From NCBI RefSeq assembly GCF_003667825.1, contig NZ_CP033043.1, positions 373,001 to 437,000 of the forward strand: 64,000 bases of DNA, given 5' to 3'. Numbering within the stretch: position 1 is the first letter of the stretch; each line of letters begins with the position of its first letter. Position numbers and translations under genes: made by a program. Below the pieces are notes generated by a model. The model was not told the origin of the DNA and made no database searches. It saw only the letters and a list, made by a program, of their open reading frames with translations. The stretch is from Metabacillus litoralis. Its GTDB lineage: Bacteria; Bacillota; Bacilli; Bacillales; Bacillaceae. Shown piece by piece: positions 49,128 to 58,440 of this stretch.

Positions 49128-50321
49128 ATGACAACAAAAACAGAACAAGTGATCAATCAAACAGAACAATTTGGTGCAAAAAACTATAATCCTCTACCAA
49201 TTGTTATTTCAAAAGCAGAGGGAATATGGGTGGAAGATCCTGAAGGTAACAAATATTTGGATATGTTAAGTGCTTATTCAGCTGTTAACCAAGGACATAG
49301 ACATCCTAAGATTATTCAGGCATTAAAAGATCAGGCGGACCGCGTTACTCTAACTTCACGTGCTTTTCATAATGATCAGTTAGGTCCGTGGTATGAGAGA
49401 ATTGCAAGAATCACCAAAAAGGAAATGGCACTACCGATGAACACTGGAGCCGAGGCTGTGGAAACAGCAATAAAAGCAATCAGACGCTGGGGATATCAAG
49501 TGAAAGGGATTGCTGATAATCAAGCTGAGATTATAGCATGTGAAGGTAACTTTCATGGCCGTACGATGACAGCTGTATCACTATCTTCTGAAGAAGAATA
49601 TCGTAAAGGATTTGGACCAATGCTGCCAGGAATTAAACTTATTCCGTATGGAGATGTAGAAGCGCTAAAAGCAGCAATTACTCCGCAAACAGCAGGATTT
49701 CTTTTCGAGCCAATTCAAGGTGAAGCAGGAATTAATATTCCTAGAGAAGGGTTTTTAAAAGAAGCCTATCAAGTATGTAAAGATAATAATGTTTTGTTTG
49801 TAGCCGATGAAATTCAAGCTGGTTTAGCGCGATCTGGAAAAATGTTTGCTTGTGATTGGGAAGATGTTGTACCTGATATGTATATTTTAGGGAAAGCACT
49901 AGGTGGGGGAGTTTTCCCAATTTCATGTGTGGTAGCTAATCGTGATGTTTTAGGCGTATTTAACCCTGGCTCACACGGATCTACATTTGGAGGTAATCCT
50001 CTTGCATGTGCTGTTTCAATTGCTGCACTTGATGTGATAGAGGATGAAAAGCTAGTTGATCGTTCATTGAAGCTAGGAAACTATTTTGTGGAACGCCTAA
50101 AAGAAATTAACAATCCGATTATTAAAGAGATAAGAGGCAGGGGCTTGTTTATTGGGGTAGAGTTAACGGAGCCTGCACGTAGTTATTGTGAAAAGTTAAA
50201 GGAAAATGGCTTACTGTGCAAAGAAACACATGATACTGTTATTCGTTTTGCTCCTCCATTAGTTATAAATGAAGAGGAGCTAGATTGGGCGATTGACCGT
50301 ATTAAGCGTGTACTATCATAA
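49128..50321 (+). CDS. rocD: ornithine aminotransferase
   Basis: A 397-residue class III PLP aminotransferase. It transfers the delta-amino group of ornithine to 2-oxoglutarate, giving glutamate semialdehyde. Landmarks are [19 protein letters not shown] near 44, [20 protein letters not shown] near 103, [16 protein letters not shown] near 223, the PLP lysine in [13 protein letters not shown] near 254 and [15 protein letters not shown] near 283. AAGGAGG precedes the ATG. It is followed by rocG at 78 bases and is driven by the sigma-54 promoter. Confidence 0.93.
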   Translation: MTTKTEQVINQTEQFGAKNYNPLPIVISKAEGIWVEDPEGNKYLDMLSAYSAVNQGHRHPKIIQALKDQADRVTLTSRAFHNDQLGPWYERIARITKKEMALPMNTGAEAVETAIKAIRRWGYQVKGIADNQAEIIACEGNFHGRTMTAVSLSSEEEYRKGFGPMLPGIKLIPYGDVEALKAAITPQTAGFLFEPIQGEAGINIPREGFLKEAYQVCKDNNVLFVADEIQAGLARSGKMFACDWEDVVPDMYILGKALGGGVFPISCVVANRDVLGVFNPGSHGSTFGGNPLACAVSIAALDVIEDEKLVDRSLKLGNYFVERLKEINNPIIKEIRGRGLFIGVELTEPARSYCEKLKENGLLCKETHDTVIRFAPPLVINEEELDWAIDRIKRVLS

Positions 50322-50399
50322 ATGTTTTAAGAGCTCGTCAATTATATCTTTTTAAGAAACAAACTTAATAAGCTTTTATTCCATATGAGGTGATGACAA

Positions 50400-51662
50400 T
50401 TGAATACAACTATTCAAAAAAATGAGGTTTTAAACTTATTTTCATCCACGCAAGTCGTAATTAAAGAGGCCTTAAATCATTTAGGATATCCAGAAGAAAT
50501 GTACGAATTATTAAAAGAACCATTAAGAATGTTAACAGTTCGAATTCCAGTTAAAATGGATAATGGGTCAACAAAGATTTTTACCGGCTATCGAGCACAA
50601 CATAATGATGCTGTAGGACCGACTAAGGGTGGGATTCGTTTTCATCCTCATGTTGATGAGGATGAGGTAAAGGCCCTATCGATGTGGATGAGCTTGAAAT
50701 GTGGAATTGTCAGTCTCCCGTATGGTGGTGGAAAAGGTGGAATTGTTTGTGACCCCAGAAATATGTCTCAAACGGAATTAGAGCGGCTTAGCAGGGGATA
50801 CGTACGTGCTATTAGTCAAATTGTTGGACCAACCAAAGATATACCAGCCCCTGATGTTTATACAAATTCACAAATTATGGCTTGGATGGTTGATGAATAT
50901 AGTCGTTTACGTGAGTATGATTCACCAGGATTTATTACAGGGAAACCGTTAGTATTGGGCGGATCTCATGGCAGAGAAAAGGCAACAGCACTTGGTGTGA
51001 CCATCTGTATTGAAGAAGCTGCAAAGAGGAAGGGGATCGAGCTTAAAGGAGCCAAAGTTGTTATTCAAGGCTTTGGAAATGCAGGTAGCTTTTTAGCGAA
51101 AATGATGAATGATGCAGGGGCTATAGTGATTGGGATTTCAGATGCTTATGGAGCCTTGTATGATCAGAATGGATTGGATATAGAGTATTTATTGGATAGA
51201 AGAGATAGTTTTGGTACAGTAACTACACTTTTCAATGAAACAATTTCAAATGAAGACCTCTTAAAGTTAGAATGTGATATTTTGGTCCCAGCAGCTATCT
51301 CAAATCAAATTACAGTAGAAAATGCAAATGATATAAATGCACAAATTATTGTTGAAGCAGCAAATGGTCCAACTACCTGGGAAGCAACAAAGATTTTATC
51401 TGATAAAGGTATATTACTTGTACCTGATGTGTTGGCGAGTGCTGGCGGTGTTACTGTTTCTTATTTTGAATGGGTACAAAATAATCAGGGTTATTACTGG
51501 TCAGAAGAAGAGGTATTACAAAAGTTAAATAAAGTATTAACTGAATCTTTTAATCAAGTCTATGAACTTGCTGAGTCCAGAAATGTTAACATGAGGTTAG
51601 CAGCCTATATGGTTGGAGTTCGAATGATGGCTGAAGCATCAAGATATAGAGGATGGGTGTAA
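50400..51662 (+). CDS. rocG: NAD-dependent glutamate dehydrogenase
   Basis: A 420-residue Glu/Leu/Phe/Val dehydrogenase that deaminates glutamate to 2-oxoglutarate. The catalytic lysine lies in LPYGGGKGGIVCDP (about 109-122), GPTKGGIRFHP is near 76, and the Rossmann motif GFGNAG near 223. It resembles the RocG/GudB pair of Bacillus; RocG is favoured by its place after rocD. The start is TTG, preceded by GAGGTGA at normal spacing. It completes conversion of arginine-derived carbon to 2-oxoglutarate. Confidence 0.88.
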   Translation: MNTTIQKNEVLNLFSSTQVVIKEALNHLGYPEEMYELLKEPLRMLTVRIPVKMDNGSTKIFTGYRAQHNDAVGPTKGGIRFHPHVDEDEVKALSMWMSLKCGIVSLPYGGGKGGIVCDPRNMSQTELERLSRGYVRAISQIVGPTKDIPAPDVYTNSQIMAWMVDEYSRLREYDSPGFITGKPLVLGGSHGREKATALGVTICIEEAAKRKGIELKGAKVVIQGFGNAGSFLAKMMNDAGAIVIGISDAYGALYDQNGLDIEYLLDRRDSFGTVTTLFNETISNEDLLKLECDILVPAAISNQITVENANDINAQIIVEAANGPTTWEATKILSDKGILLVPDVLASAGGVTVSYFEWVQNNQGYYWSEEEVLQKLNKVLTESFNQVYELAESRNVNMRLAAYMVGVRMMAEASRYRGWV

Positions 51663-51708
51663 GAAAAGGCTTTTTATACTTGTTATAAATGAGGAGTGGA
51701 AGGTTAGT

Positions 51709-51960
51709 ATGAATCCTATTTATTCTATTGAAAGTCTTGATAATGGAGTTGTCTCACAAGTTTGTATTAATGAAAATGAGTATGTTTATGAATGGGAAAC
51801 ACTTTTTCAGATCAAAACAGATAAAGGAAATGTAGTCAATATAACGATTGGTGCAAGTGGGCTAGTAAAGGATATTTCTGTGAAGGCTGGAGATCCTGTA
51901 TACAGGTGTTCATTATTAGCTAGATTGCATGATGATAATAAAATAACCGGGTCTGATTAA
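51709..51960 (+). CDS. small stand-alone lipoyl/biotinyl-like domain protein
   Basis: An 83-residue protein that follows the hammerhead pattern of lipoyl domains: NGVVSQVCINENEYVYEWETLFQI, a TDK turn at about 37-39, and GLVKDISVKAGDPVYRCSLLARL as the second half. Lipoyl domains of 2-oxoacid dehydrogenase E2 proteins carry the modified lysine in just such a TDK turn; here the next residue is Gly instead of a hydrophobic one. Whether K39 is modified is unknown. It lies 46 bases after rocG with its own GAGGAGTGG site and ends the operon before a terminator. Confidence 0.6.
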   Translation: MNPIYSIESLDNGVVSQVCINENEYVYEWETLFQIKTDKGNVVNITIGASGLVKDISVKAGDPVYRCSLLARLHDDNKITGSD

Positions 51961-51993
51961 TTGGAAAATTTTTAGACTCATAAAAAATCAAAT

Positions 51994-52031
51994 AAAGAAG
52001 CCCCGTTCCAAGCTTGGAATAGGGCTTCTTT
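51994..52031. terminator. bidirectional terminator of the roc operon
   Basis: AAAGAAGCCC/GGGCTTCTTT with an inner TTCCAAGCTTGGAA palindrome and T runs on both strands. Confidence 0.85.
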
Positions 52032-52064
52032 TCTTTAGTTAATCTGTCTTACCAAATATCAAGA

Positions 52065-53435
52065 TTAAAATACGATGTGTGCGATAAGTACAATAATTGG
52101 TAGAGAAATAATAGTACGTTGAAGGAAAATAATCACTAAATCAAGGAAAGAAACCGGAAGTTTAGATCCTAATAGCAATCCGCCGACCTCTGACATATAT
52201 ATTAATTGTGTGATCGATAAGCAACCAATGACAAAACGTGTCATTTCGCTTTCAATTCCACTTCCAATGATAGCAGGCAAAAACATATCTGCAAATCCAA
52301 TTACCATCGTTTGTGATGCTTCTGCAGCCTCAGGAATTTGCATAATCTCCAATAATGGAATAAATGGAGTACCAAGAATACTGAATAGTGGTGTGTATTC
52401 AGCAATGATTAGTGCAAGTGTACCGATTGCCATAACAATTGGTAAAACACCTAACCACATATCAACAACATTCTCAATTCCACCTTTTATGACATTTGAA
52501 TACTTAACTTTTTTTGCTTCTTGGACAGCACGGTTGACCCCCCATTTGAAGCTTGACACACCTGGAGGAATTAGCTCATCTTCTTTTTCAACTTCACCAA
52601 TATAAGTATTAGATTTGCGTGATAAGGGAGGGATTCTTGGACTAATAAGTGCACATGCGATACCTGCAAGTACAATAGTTAGGTAAAAACTTCCAAAATA
52701 TGCTTCTAATTCTAAATACGACATAATAACGATTGTAAAGGTAATGGATACAACGGAAAAGGTTGTACCGATGACCGCTGCTTCGCGCTTTGTATAATAG
52801 CCATCTTCATATTGTTTATTAGTTAAAAGTACTCCTATTGTACCATCACCGAGCCAGGATGCTAAGCAATCAATAGATGATCGTCCAGGAAGTGTGAAAA
52901 GTGGCCTCATTACTTTAGTGAAAAGTGCTCCACATAACTCTAATAAGCCAAAATCGAGAAGCAACGGTAGAAGTATACCTGCAAAAAGAAAGACTGAAAA
53001 CAAGACAGGAATTAAATCGTATAAAAGCAACCCACCTGTATTTTCACTCCACACAGCAGAAGGACCTACACGAAATAATGCAGAAACTGAGAAAATCATC
53101 CCTAACGCTCTTGTTATTTGCCAAATCCAGGAAACGTTGAAGAGTTTATTTAAAAATGGTTGGTTGATTATTTTTTTTGGTTGAAAAACCTTCGTATACA
53201 GAGAGACCACAGCAGTTAAAAATATAATAAAAGTTGCAATATAGGGTAATGTTTCTCCAAAAAGAGTTTGAATAAAATTTGCTAGTAAAGCAACTGTAAC
53301 TGATATTTCTCCGTTAATTGATATAGGAATAACAAAGAGTAAAATTCCTAGTAATGATGGAATAATGAACTGTAAATAATCGATTGTCTTATATGTATTT
53401 CTTTGCTCAACTTCTTTTTTTAACATTTTTTCCAC
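52065..53435 (-). CDS. YjiH-family membrane protein
   Basis: A 456-residue protein with about ten hydrophobic segments and two Gate-like (nucleoside-recognition) regions. FLFAGILLPLLLDFGLLELCGALFTKVMRPLF (about 150-180) and SIDCLASWLGDGTIGVLLTNKQYEDGYYTKREAAVIG near 185-220 are typical of YjiH proteins. They are thought to be transporters; the substrate is unproven. The start is GTG after AGGAGAGGTG. Its place beside the roc genes hints at a link to amino-acid use, but it is transcribed convergently. Confidence 0.75.
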   Translation of the reverse strand: MEKMLKKEVEQRNTYKTIDYLQFIIPSLLGILLFVIPISINGEISVTVALLANFIQTLFGETLPYIATFIIFLTAVVSLYTKVFQPKKIINQPFLNKLFNVSWIWQITRALGMIFSVSALFRVGPSAVWSENTGGLLLYDLIPVLFSVFLFAGILLPLLLDFGLLELCGALFTKVMRPLFTLPGRSSIDCLASWLGDGTIGVLLTNKQYEDGYYTKREAAVIGTTFSVVSITFTIVIMSYLELEAYFGSFYLTIVLAGIACALISPRIPPLSRKSNTYIGEVEKEDELIPPGVSSFKWGVNRAVQEAKKVKYSNVIKGGIENVVDMWLGVLPIVMAIGTLALIIAEYTPLFSILGTPFIPLLEIMQIPEAAEASQTMVIGFADMFLPAIIGSGIESEMTRFVIGCLSITQLIYMSEVGGLLLGSKLPVSFLDLVIIFLQRTIISLPIIVLIAHIVF

Positions 53436-53839
53436 AAAAACACCTCTCCTTTTATACGTGTTTCTCCGACGTATTAACCAATCTTAAATGTGGGGTTGAT
53501 TAATGTCTTTATCGTATATTTGATAAAAACCATTCTTAATCTCTAGGTAAACCTACTATCTTATTTCTACTAAATATTATGCAATTTTTATGCCAAGAAA
53601 AGAACCAGTCTATTTTCTCACTTATTTTATTTGAAAGAAAGATAAAATGCCAAATAAGATGGCATTTATGTGCAAAAAAATTTTGCTGATGAGATGTTTT
53701 CATTTAAAATAAGATGAATATATATAACAGTTTGCTATAATAATTAACGTTTTATTAATAGTCCTTAGTAGTATATAATAATGAAAGCAGTTGTACGAAT
53801 AAGTTATACGGTAACATACAAGCTGAAAGTGGTGACATA

Positions 53840-54937
53840 ATGGCGCAACAAACGAAAGTCGGGATGGTAAAACAGAAAATTAAAGAATGGATTAATGAGG
53901 GAAAGGTTTTACCAGGAGAAAAGATTTATTCAGAAAACGAACTTGTCAAGATGTTTGAGGTTAGTAGACATACAGTTAGACAAGCTGTAGGAGATTTGGT
54001 ACATGAGGGGTATTTATATCGAGAACAGGGTGCGGGAACGTTTGTCGCAAATCGCAGGACAGAAGCTAAACGCATGCCTCCAACTGGTAAAAATATTGGT
54101 GTAATAACAACATATATTACTGATTACATATTTCCATCCATTATTAAAGGTATTGAATCACATCTCTCACAACAAGGTTATTCGTTAACCTTTGCTTGTA
54201 CTGATAACAATCCTGAAAAAGAAAGACAATGCCTTGAAACAATGATAAATAGAAATGTAGATGGCCTGATTGTAGAACCAACTAGAAGTAGTAGTTATAA
54301 TCCAAATCTACATTATTATTTGCAAATGGAGCAAAATAATACACCTTTTTTAATGATCAATCAGTACTACCCACAATTAAATCCTCCGCATATCATTTTA
54401 GACGATGAAAAAGGTGGATTTATTGCAACAGATCATCTTATTGGTCTAGGCCATCGAAAGGTAATCGGCTTATTCAAAAGCGATGATATTCAGGGGTTAA
54501 ATCGTATGCAAGGGTTCATTAGAGCATTTAGAGAAAAGAATATCGCATTTTTTCCTGAAATGATTATTACGTATACAACAGAGCAAGAAGAAGAGGATTT
54601 TCTAAATAAACTTAAAGGTGTTCTATTATCTGGAGAAAGACCAACTGGAATAGTATGTTATAACGATGAGATAGCTATCAGTGTTCTTAATTTATTGCGT
54701 GAACTAGGATTAAAGGTTCCTGATGATATTTCTATTGTAGGCTATGATGATTCTTATTTAGCTGAAGCTTCTGAGACCAAGATTACGTCTGTAACTCATC
54801 CGAAAATGGAAATGGGAGTTGAGGCGGCAAAATGGGTTGTTTCTGCAGTAGAAAATAGAGATAAAGCTGGTACTTATCAAAAAGTTTATCAGCCTGAATT
54901 AGTTATACGAAGTTCAACCAAAGCTATTTCAAAGTAA
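53840..54937 (+). CDS. GntR/LacI-hybrid repressor, AraR type
   Basis: A 365-residue regulator. A GntR winged helix (about 5-70, YSENELVKMFEVSRHTVRQAVGDLV) is fused to a LacI-type periplasmic-binding-like effector domain (about 85-360, with VDGLIVEPTRSS near 135, GYDDSYLAEASE near 307). This hybrid layout is that of AraR, the L-arabinose repressor of Bacillus. No arabinose genes are in the window, so its target lies elsewhere or differs. TTGTACGAATAA at 53791 is a possible autoregulatory half-site. The 53436-53839 gap holds only promoters as far as I can see (TATAAT near 53775). Confidence 0.75.
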   Translation: MAQQTKVGMVKQKIKEWINEGKVLPGEKIYSENELVKMFEVSRHTVRQAVGDLVHEGYLYREQGAGTFVANRRTEAKRMPPTGKNIGVITTYITDYIFPSIIKGIESHLSQQGYSLTFACTDNNPEKERQCLETMINRNVDGLIVEPTRSSSYNPNLHYYLQMEQNNTPFLMINQYYPQLNPPHIILDDEKGGFIATDHLIGLGHRKVIGLFKSDDIQGLNRMQGFIRAFREKNIAFFPEMIITYTTEQEEEDFLNKLKGVLLSGERPTGIVCYNDEIAISVLNLLRELGLKVPDDISIVGYDDSYLAEASETKITSVTHPKMEMGVEAAKWVVSAVENRDKAGTYQKVYQPELVIRSSTKAISK

Positions 54938-54992
54938 AGCCTATTCTTTTTTATTAAATAAAAAGGGATATAGAAATACGGGAGTGCGGGAT

Positions 54993-55715
54993 ATGAATAG
55001 TATTAAAAATGCTGAAGCAATTTTTTTCGATTTGGACGATACCTTATATGATTCATTATTACCTTTCCAAAACGCCCTTGAATATTATCAAGTTGGTTTA
55101 CCTCGTTCAAATGCAGAGGAATTCTATAAAAAAGTCAGACATTATAGTGACCTGCTTTGGAAGGAACATGTAAAAGGTGAATTAAGTCTAGAAGAGTTAA
55201 GAATACAACGACTAACACGTTCATTTTTAGATTATCAACTATCTATTACAGACGATCAAGCATTAGCTATACAAGAGCGTTATGAACAAGAGCAACAACA
55301 AATAAAACCATTTGAAACTGTCCACTTATTGTTAAAGCAATTAGTAGAAACTAAACCGCTCGTTGGAATTATTACAAACGGACCTGTGAATCATCAAATG
55401 AACAAGTTAAAGGCACTAAAAATTGATCAGTTCATTCCAATTGAGCACATTTTTATCTCGGATGGAATTGGGATGGCTAAGCCTGATAACCGTGTGTTTG
55501 AACATGTTCATACGAAAATGAATATTGACCCAGGTAAATGCCTATATATCGGAGATACTTGGGAAAATGACATTGTTCCGCCAATTGAAGTAGGGTGGAA
55601 GTGTATTTGGTTTAACCATCGAAATCGACAACCACAAACAAAGCATGTACCAAACGAGATCATTATGAATGAAAAAGAGTTTTTACTCTTTGATGAAAAA
55701 CAAGGGCGTAATTAA
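54993..55715 (+). CDS. HAD-superfamily hydrolase
   Basis: A 240-residue phosphatase-like protein. Motif I is FFDLDDTLYDS with D13 and D15, motif II is IITNGP near 121, motif III GMAKPDNRVF near 157 and motif IV YIGDTWENDIVPP near 180. It resembles YjjG/YsaA-type phosphatases with a helical cap. ATG 54993 is chosen; the upstream GTG overlaps the GGGAG site. It follows the AraR-type gene by 55 bases and may share its transcript. Substrate unknown. Confidence 0.82.
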   Translation: MNSIKNAEAIFFDLDDTLYDSLLPFQNALEYYQVGLPRSNAEEFYKKVRHYSDLLWKEHVKGELSLEELRIQRLTRSFLDYQLSITDDQALAIQERYEQEQQQIKPFETVHLLLKQLVETKPLVGIITNGPVNHQMNKLKALKIDQFIPIEHIFISDGIGMAKPDNRVFEHVHTKMNIDPGKCLYIGDTWENDIVPPIEVGWKCIWFNHRNRQPQTKHVPNEIIMNEKEFLLFDEKQGRN

Positions 55716-55730
55716 ACCCTTGTTTTTTTG
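55698..55730 (+). terminator. terminator overlapping the HAD stop codon
   Basis: AAACAAGGG/CCCTTGTTT with a 10-base loop containing the stop codon, then seven T. Confidence 0.85.
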
Positions 55731-55751
55731 TGTTTATAAGGAAACAATGAT

Positions 55752-56009
55752 TCAATGTCCTTCTTTCTTCAACTGTTGCTCAGCTAGCTTAATCATTTCT
55801 CTGACCATATCGCCACCAAGCTTGCCACCAACTTTTCCGGCTTGTTTGGATAATAAATTTCCATTGTCTCCCTCATGCAAAGGAATACCTAATTCTTTTG
55901 CTGCTTCATATTTAGCCTGCTCAGGTTTAGTTGTATTTGCAACTCTTGCTTTTAATTGGTTTACTTGTTCTCTTGCCTCAGGGACAAGTATCTTATTTTT
56001 ATTTGCCAT
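55752..56009 (-). CDS. alpha/beta-type small acid-soluble spore protein
   Basis: An 85-residue SASP that coats DNA in the dormant forespore. The conserved core YEAAKELGIPL (about 39-49) holds the GPR protease cleavage region, and KQAGKVGGKLGGDMVREMIKLAEQQL near the end matches the second conserved DNA-binding block (GGxMVRxMI). The second of two adjacent ATGs fits the GGGGG site better. Expression in the forespore under sigma-G is expected from the family; I did not find a clear sigma-G promoter by eye. Confidence 0.92.
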   Translation of the reverse strand: MANKNKILVPEAREQVNQLKARVANTTKPEQAKYEAAKELGIPLHEGDNGNLLSKQAGKVGGKLGGDMVREMIKLAEQQLKKEGH

Positions 56010-56157
56010 CATATAACCCCCTTGATATCAGTTTCCCTATCGTAAGTTTTTTCTATTAGAAAATATTTTATTACTATTTTTCTGTCATAAATGAATGTTT
56101 TTTATTTCTTAAAAAGCCAACAATAAAAAATATAAATAAGAAAAAGGAGGATTTCCA

Positions 56158-56388
56158 TTGGAACATTGTCATGATTTCTTAAAAAGTAAAAGGTGGCTTG
56201 ATCAAGACCTTGATTCAAGATATATAAATGTTGAGCATCCTTATGCGATATTGCTTTCAGAAGATGAGGGTCAAATCACATTAAGAGGAAATGCAGGGGA
56301 CGATAACGGTCAAAACGGAGAAGAAATATTCACGTTTACAACTTTAGAACAATTACAGGAGTGGTTTGAGAATAATATAGGTGAGTAG
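56158..56388 (+). CDS. small acidic protein, 76 residues
   Basis: Starts at TTG with AAGGAGG at good spacing. It is strongly acidic, with KSKRWLDQDL near the start, IEVEHPYAI-like NVEHPYAILL near 24, and a C-terminal FTTLEQLQEWFENNIGE helix. I do not recognise the family. It lies alone between the SASP gene and the AlaX-type gene. Confidence 0.6.
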   Translation: MEHCHDFLKSKRWLDQDLDSRYINVEHPYAILLSEDEGQITLRGNAGDDNGQNGEEIFTFTTLEQLQEWFENNIGE

Positions 56389-56561
56389 TCCCGAAGATTT
56401 CTTGTTCTTATGCTATAGTAAAAATAAAGAAAACTTGTCGATTGATAGACATGTGTTGGTTGCTGCCAATACAATTTATTCTTAAAATTGTAGATCACGT
56501 GTTTTATGATTTTTCTGACAAAGTTTTTTTAAAATAAGATCTGTAGAAGAGAGAGGGCTAT

Positions 56562-57755
56562 ATGACTAAAAAGCTATACTACGATGATGTTTATCAAACT
56601 AAATTTTCATCGAAAGTGATTAAGCGCAACAATGATGAATCTGGCTATTTTGTTGTATTACAAGAAACTGCCTTTTATCCAACAGGTGGTGGACAACCAT
56701 TTGATAAAGGAACATTAAATGAGATAAACGTGCTAAAGGTGGAAGAGGTTGATGGTGAGATACGTCACTATATGGAAACTAGTATAGATATGGAAGAAGT
56801 TAACGGTGTGATTGATTGGGAACGAAGGTTTGATCATATGCAACAACATGCCGGTCAACATATTCTAACTGCTGCATTTGAGGACAACCTAGGCTATAAA
56901 ACATTAAGCTTTCACCTGGGTGAAGAAACATGTACGATTGATCTCGATACGTCATCCCTTACAGATGAAGAAATACATAAAGCAGAAAAATTGGCAAATA
57001 AAATCATCCTAGAGAATAGACCGATTTTGACAAAATGGGTGGATAAAAAAGAGGAATTATCAGGTTTACCCCTTCGGAAAGAGTTAGCCGTTAGTGAACA
57101 CATTCGACTTGTGATTATTCCAGAATATGATTACAACGGCTGTGGTGGAACTCACCCAAGGTCAACAGGAGAGGTTAGCTTATTAAAAATACTAACATGT
57201 GAAAAACAGAAAAAACATACACGTGTGCATTTTGTTTGTGGTGGTAGGCTTTTAAAGCAGCTTCAAGAAAAACAAGAGGTGTTAAAAAAATTAACAACAC
57301 AACTAAGTTCTCCCCAGCAAGAAATTGATAAAGCAGTAAATCGTCTTTTGCAACATACAAAAAGTCTTGAAGAAAGAATTGTAAATATGCAAGATCAGCT
57401 TCTACAATTTGAGGGAAAAGAACTATTAGAAAAAGTGGAAAAGATCAATGGATATAATATGATTCATTCAGTGTTTCATAACCGCACAATAAATGAATTA
57501 CAACTTCTAGCAAAAGAGATTGTTGAAGGAAATAAAAATACTATTGTTCTTTTTGTTAACGATGATCAAAATAAGCTGCAGGTTGTTTGCGCGAGAAGTG
57601 AGGATATTGAGTTCAATTTAAATCAATTATTAAAAGGAGTATTACCTTCTATAAATGGCAAAGGAGGAGGTAAGCCCTCATTTGTTCAAGGCGGAGGAGA
57701 ACGCAATATACTACCAGAAGTACTGCTAGATCAGCTAATAAAAGGTTTATCTTAA
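56562..57755 (+). CDS. alanyl-tRNA editing protein with DHHA1 domain (AlaX-L type)
   Basis: A 397-residue trans-editing protein, homologous to the editing part of alanyl-tRNA synthetase. It would hydrolyse Ser-tRNA(Ala). The zinc-binding motif HAGQHIL lies near residue 95 and CGGTHP near 192. A coiled-coil (about 235-290) leads to a C-terminal DHHA1 domain with GKGGGKPSFVQGGG near 367. The length matches the long AlaX form. The start ATG follows AGAGAGAGGG. Monocistronic with a terminator. Confidence 0.87.
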   Translation: MTKKLYYDDVYQTKFSSKVIKRNNDESGYFVVLQETAFYPTGGGQPFDKGTLNEINVLKVEEVDGEIRHYMETSIDMEEVNGVIDWERRFDHMQQHAGQHILTAAFEDNLGYKTLSFHLGEETCTIDLDTSSLTDEEIHKAEKLANKIILENRPILTKWVDKKEELSGLPLRKELAVSEHIRLVIIPEYDYNGCGGTHPRSTGEVSLLKILTCEKQKKHTRVHFVCGGRLLKQLQEKQEVLKKLTTQLSSPQQEIDKAVNRLLQHTKSLEERIVNMQDQLLQFEGKELLEKVEKINGYNMIHSVFHNRTINELQLLAKEIVEGNKNTIVLFVNDDQNKLQVVCARSEDIEFNLNQLLKGVLPSINGKGGGKPSFVQGGGERNILPEVLLDQLIKGLS

Positions 57756-57765
57756 ATACTGTGAG

Positions 57766-57796
57766 AGATCTGACATCAATTGTCAGGTCTTTTTTA
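57766..57796 (+). terminator. terminator of the AlaX-type gene
   Basis: AGATCTGACA/TGTCAGGTCT (one G-U pair) with a 5-base loop and a T run. Confidence 0.85.
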
Positions 57797-58084
57797 TTAT
57801 TTATTGATTGAGGAAAATGTAAAACCCTTAAAAATAAGATAAAGGAAATTTATGAAGGATTCTATAAATGATGACAAAAAAAATGGCTATTTTATCTTTT
57901 TATAATAAAATATTTTTGCATGACTTTAGTGTTTTTGTTGTGATGAATATTTTAAATTTATTTATAGTGTTGTTAAAGACTAACTTAACCTTACCCCTAC
58001 ATTTATTAGTAGGGTGAAAGGAAAAATATAATTTTATTACAACAATATAATTTGAGTAATTGTTAAAAAATTCAGAAAATTATA

Positions 58085-58164
58085 TTGACTTTATTTCTAA
58101 GAGATTGTAAGGTTTTAAGTGTAAGGGGAACGGTTTCCAAAAACGATTTCCAAAATCGGTCTCC
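58085..58164 (+). promoter_or_regulatory. candidate promoter with 13-bp iterated operator
   Basis: TTGACT (58085), 17 bases, TAAGGT. Then a tandem repeat ACGGTTTCCAAAA (58130), ACGATTTCCAAAA (58143) and a weaker third copy TCGGTCTCC (58156). It lies in the 685-base gap before the RraA-type gene, in which I see no gene. Confidence 0.5.
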
Positions 58165-58315
58165 TACCTTTATTCCTAGCAATTATCCCAGTTAATCACC
58201 CACTATATAATACACCTTTATTCTTCTACTTTTTTTAATTCGTCTTTTGACTACACAACATTATTCACATCATGAATTTCCTACAAGTATCAACTATCTT
58301 TTATTTTAATTATTT

Positions 58316-58329
58316 TTAAAGCGTTTACA
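58316..58329 (+). promoter_or_regulatory. candidate cre site
   Basis: TTAAAGCGTTTACA matches the reverse form of the CcpA consensus at 13 of 14 positions, 112 bases before the first gene of the sugar-type operon. An AAAGGAGGTGA sequence without a usable start codon follows at 58332. Confidence 0.5.
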
Positions 58330-58440
58330 TTTAAAGGAGGTGAACTCACTTTATTATCGGACTTATATAGATTACTAGTTTAATTCATTTAAGCGCTGCA
58401 AAGTTAGGATGGGAAACTTAAACAAAAGGGAGAGGTTTAC

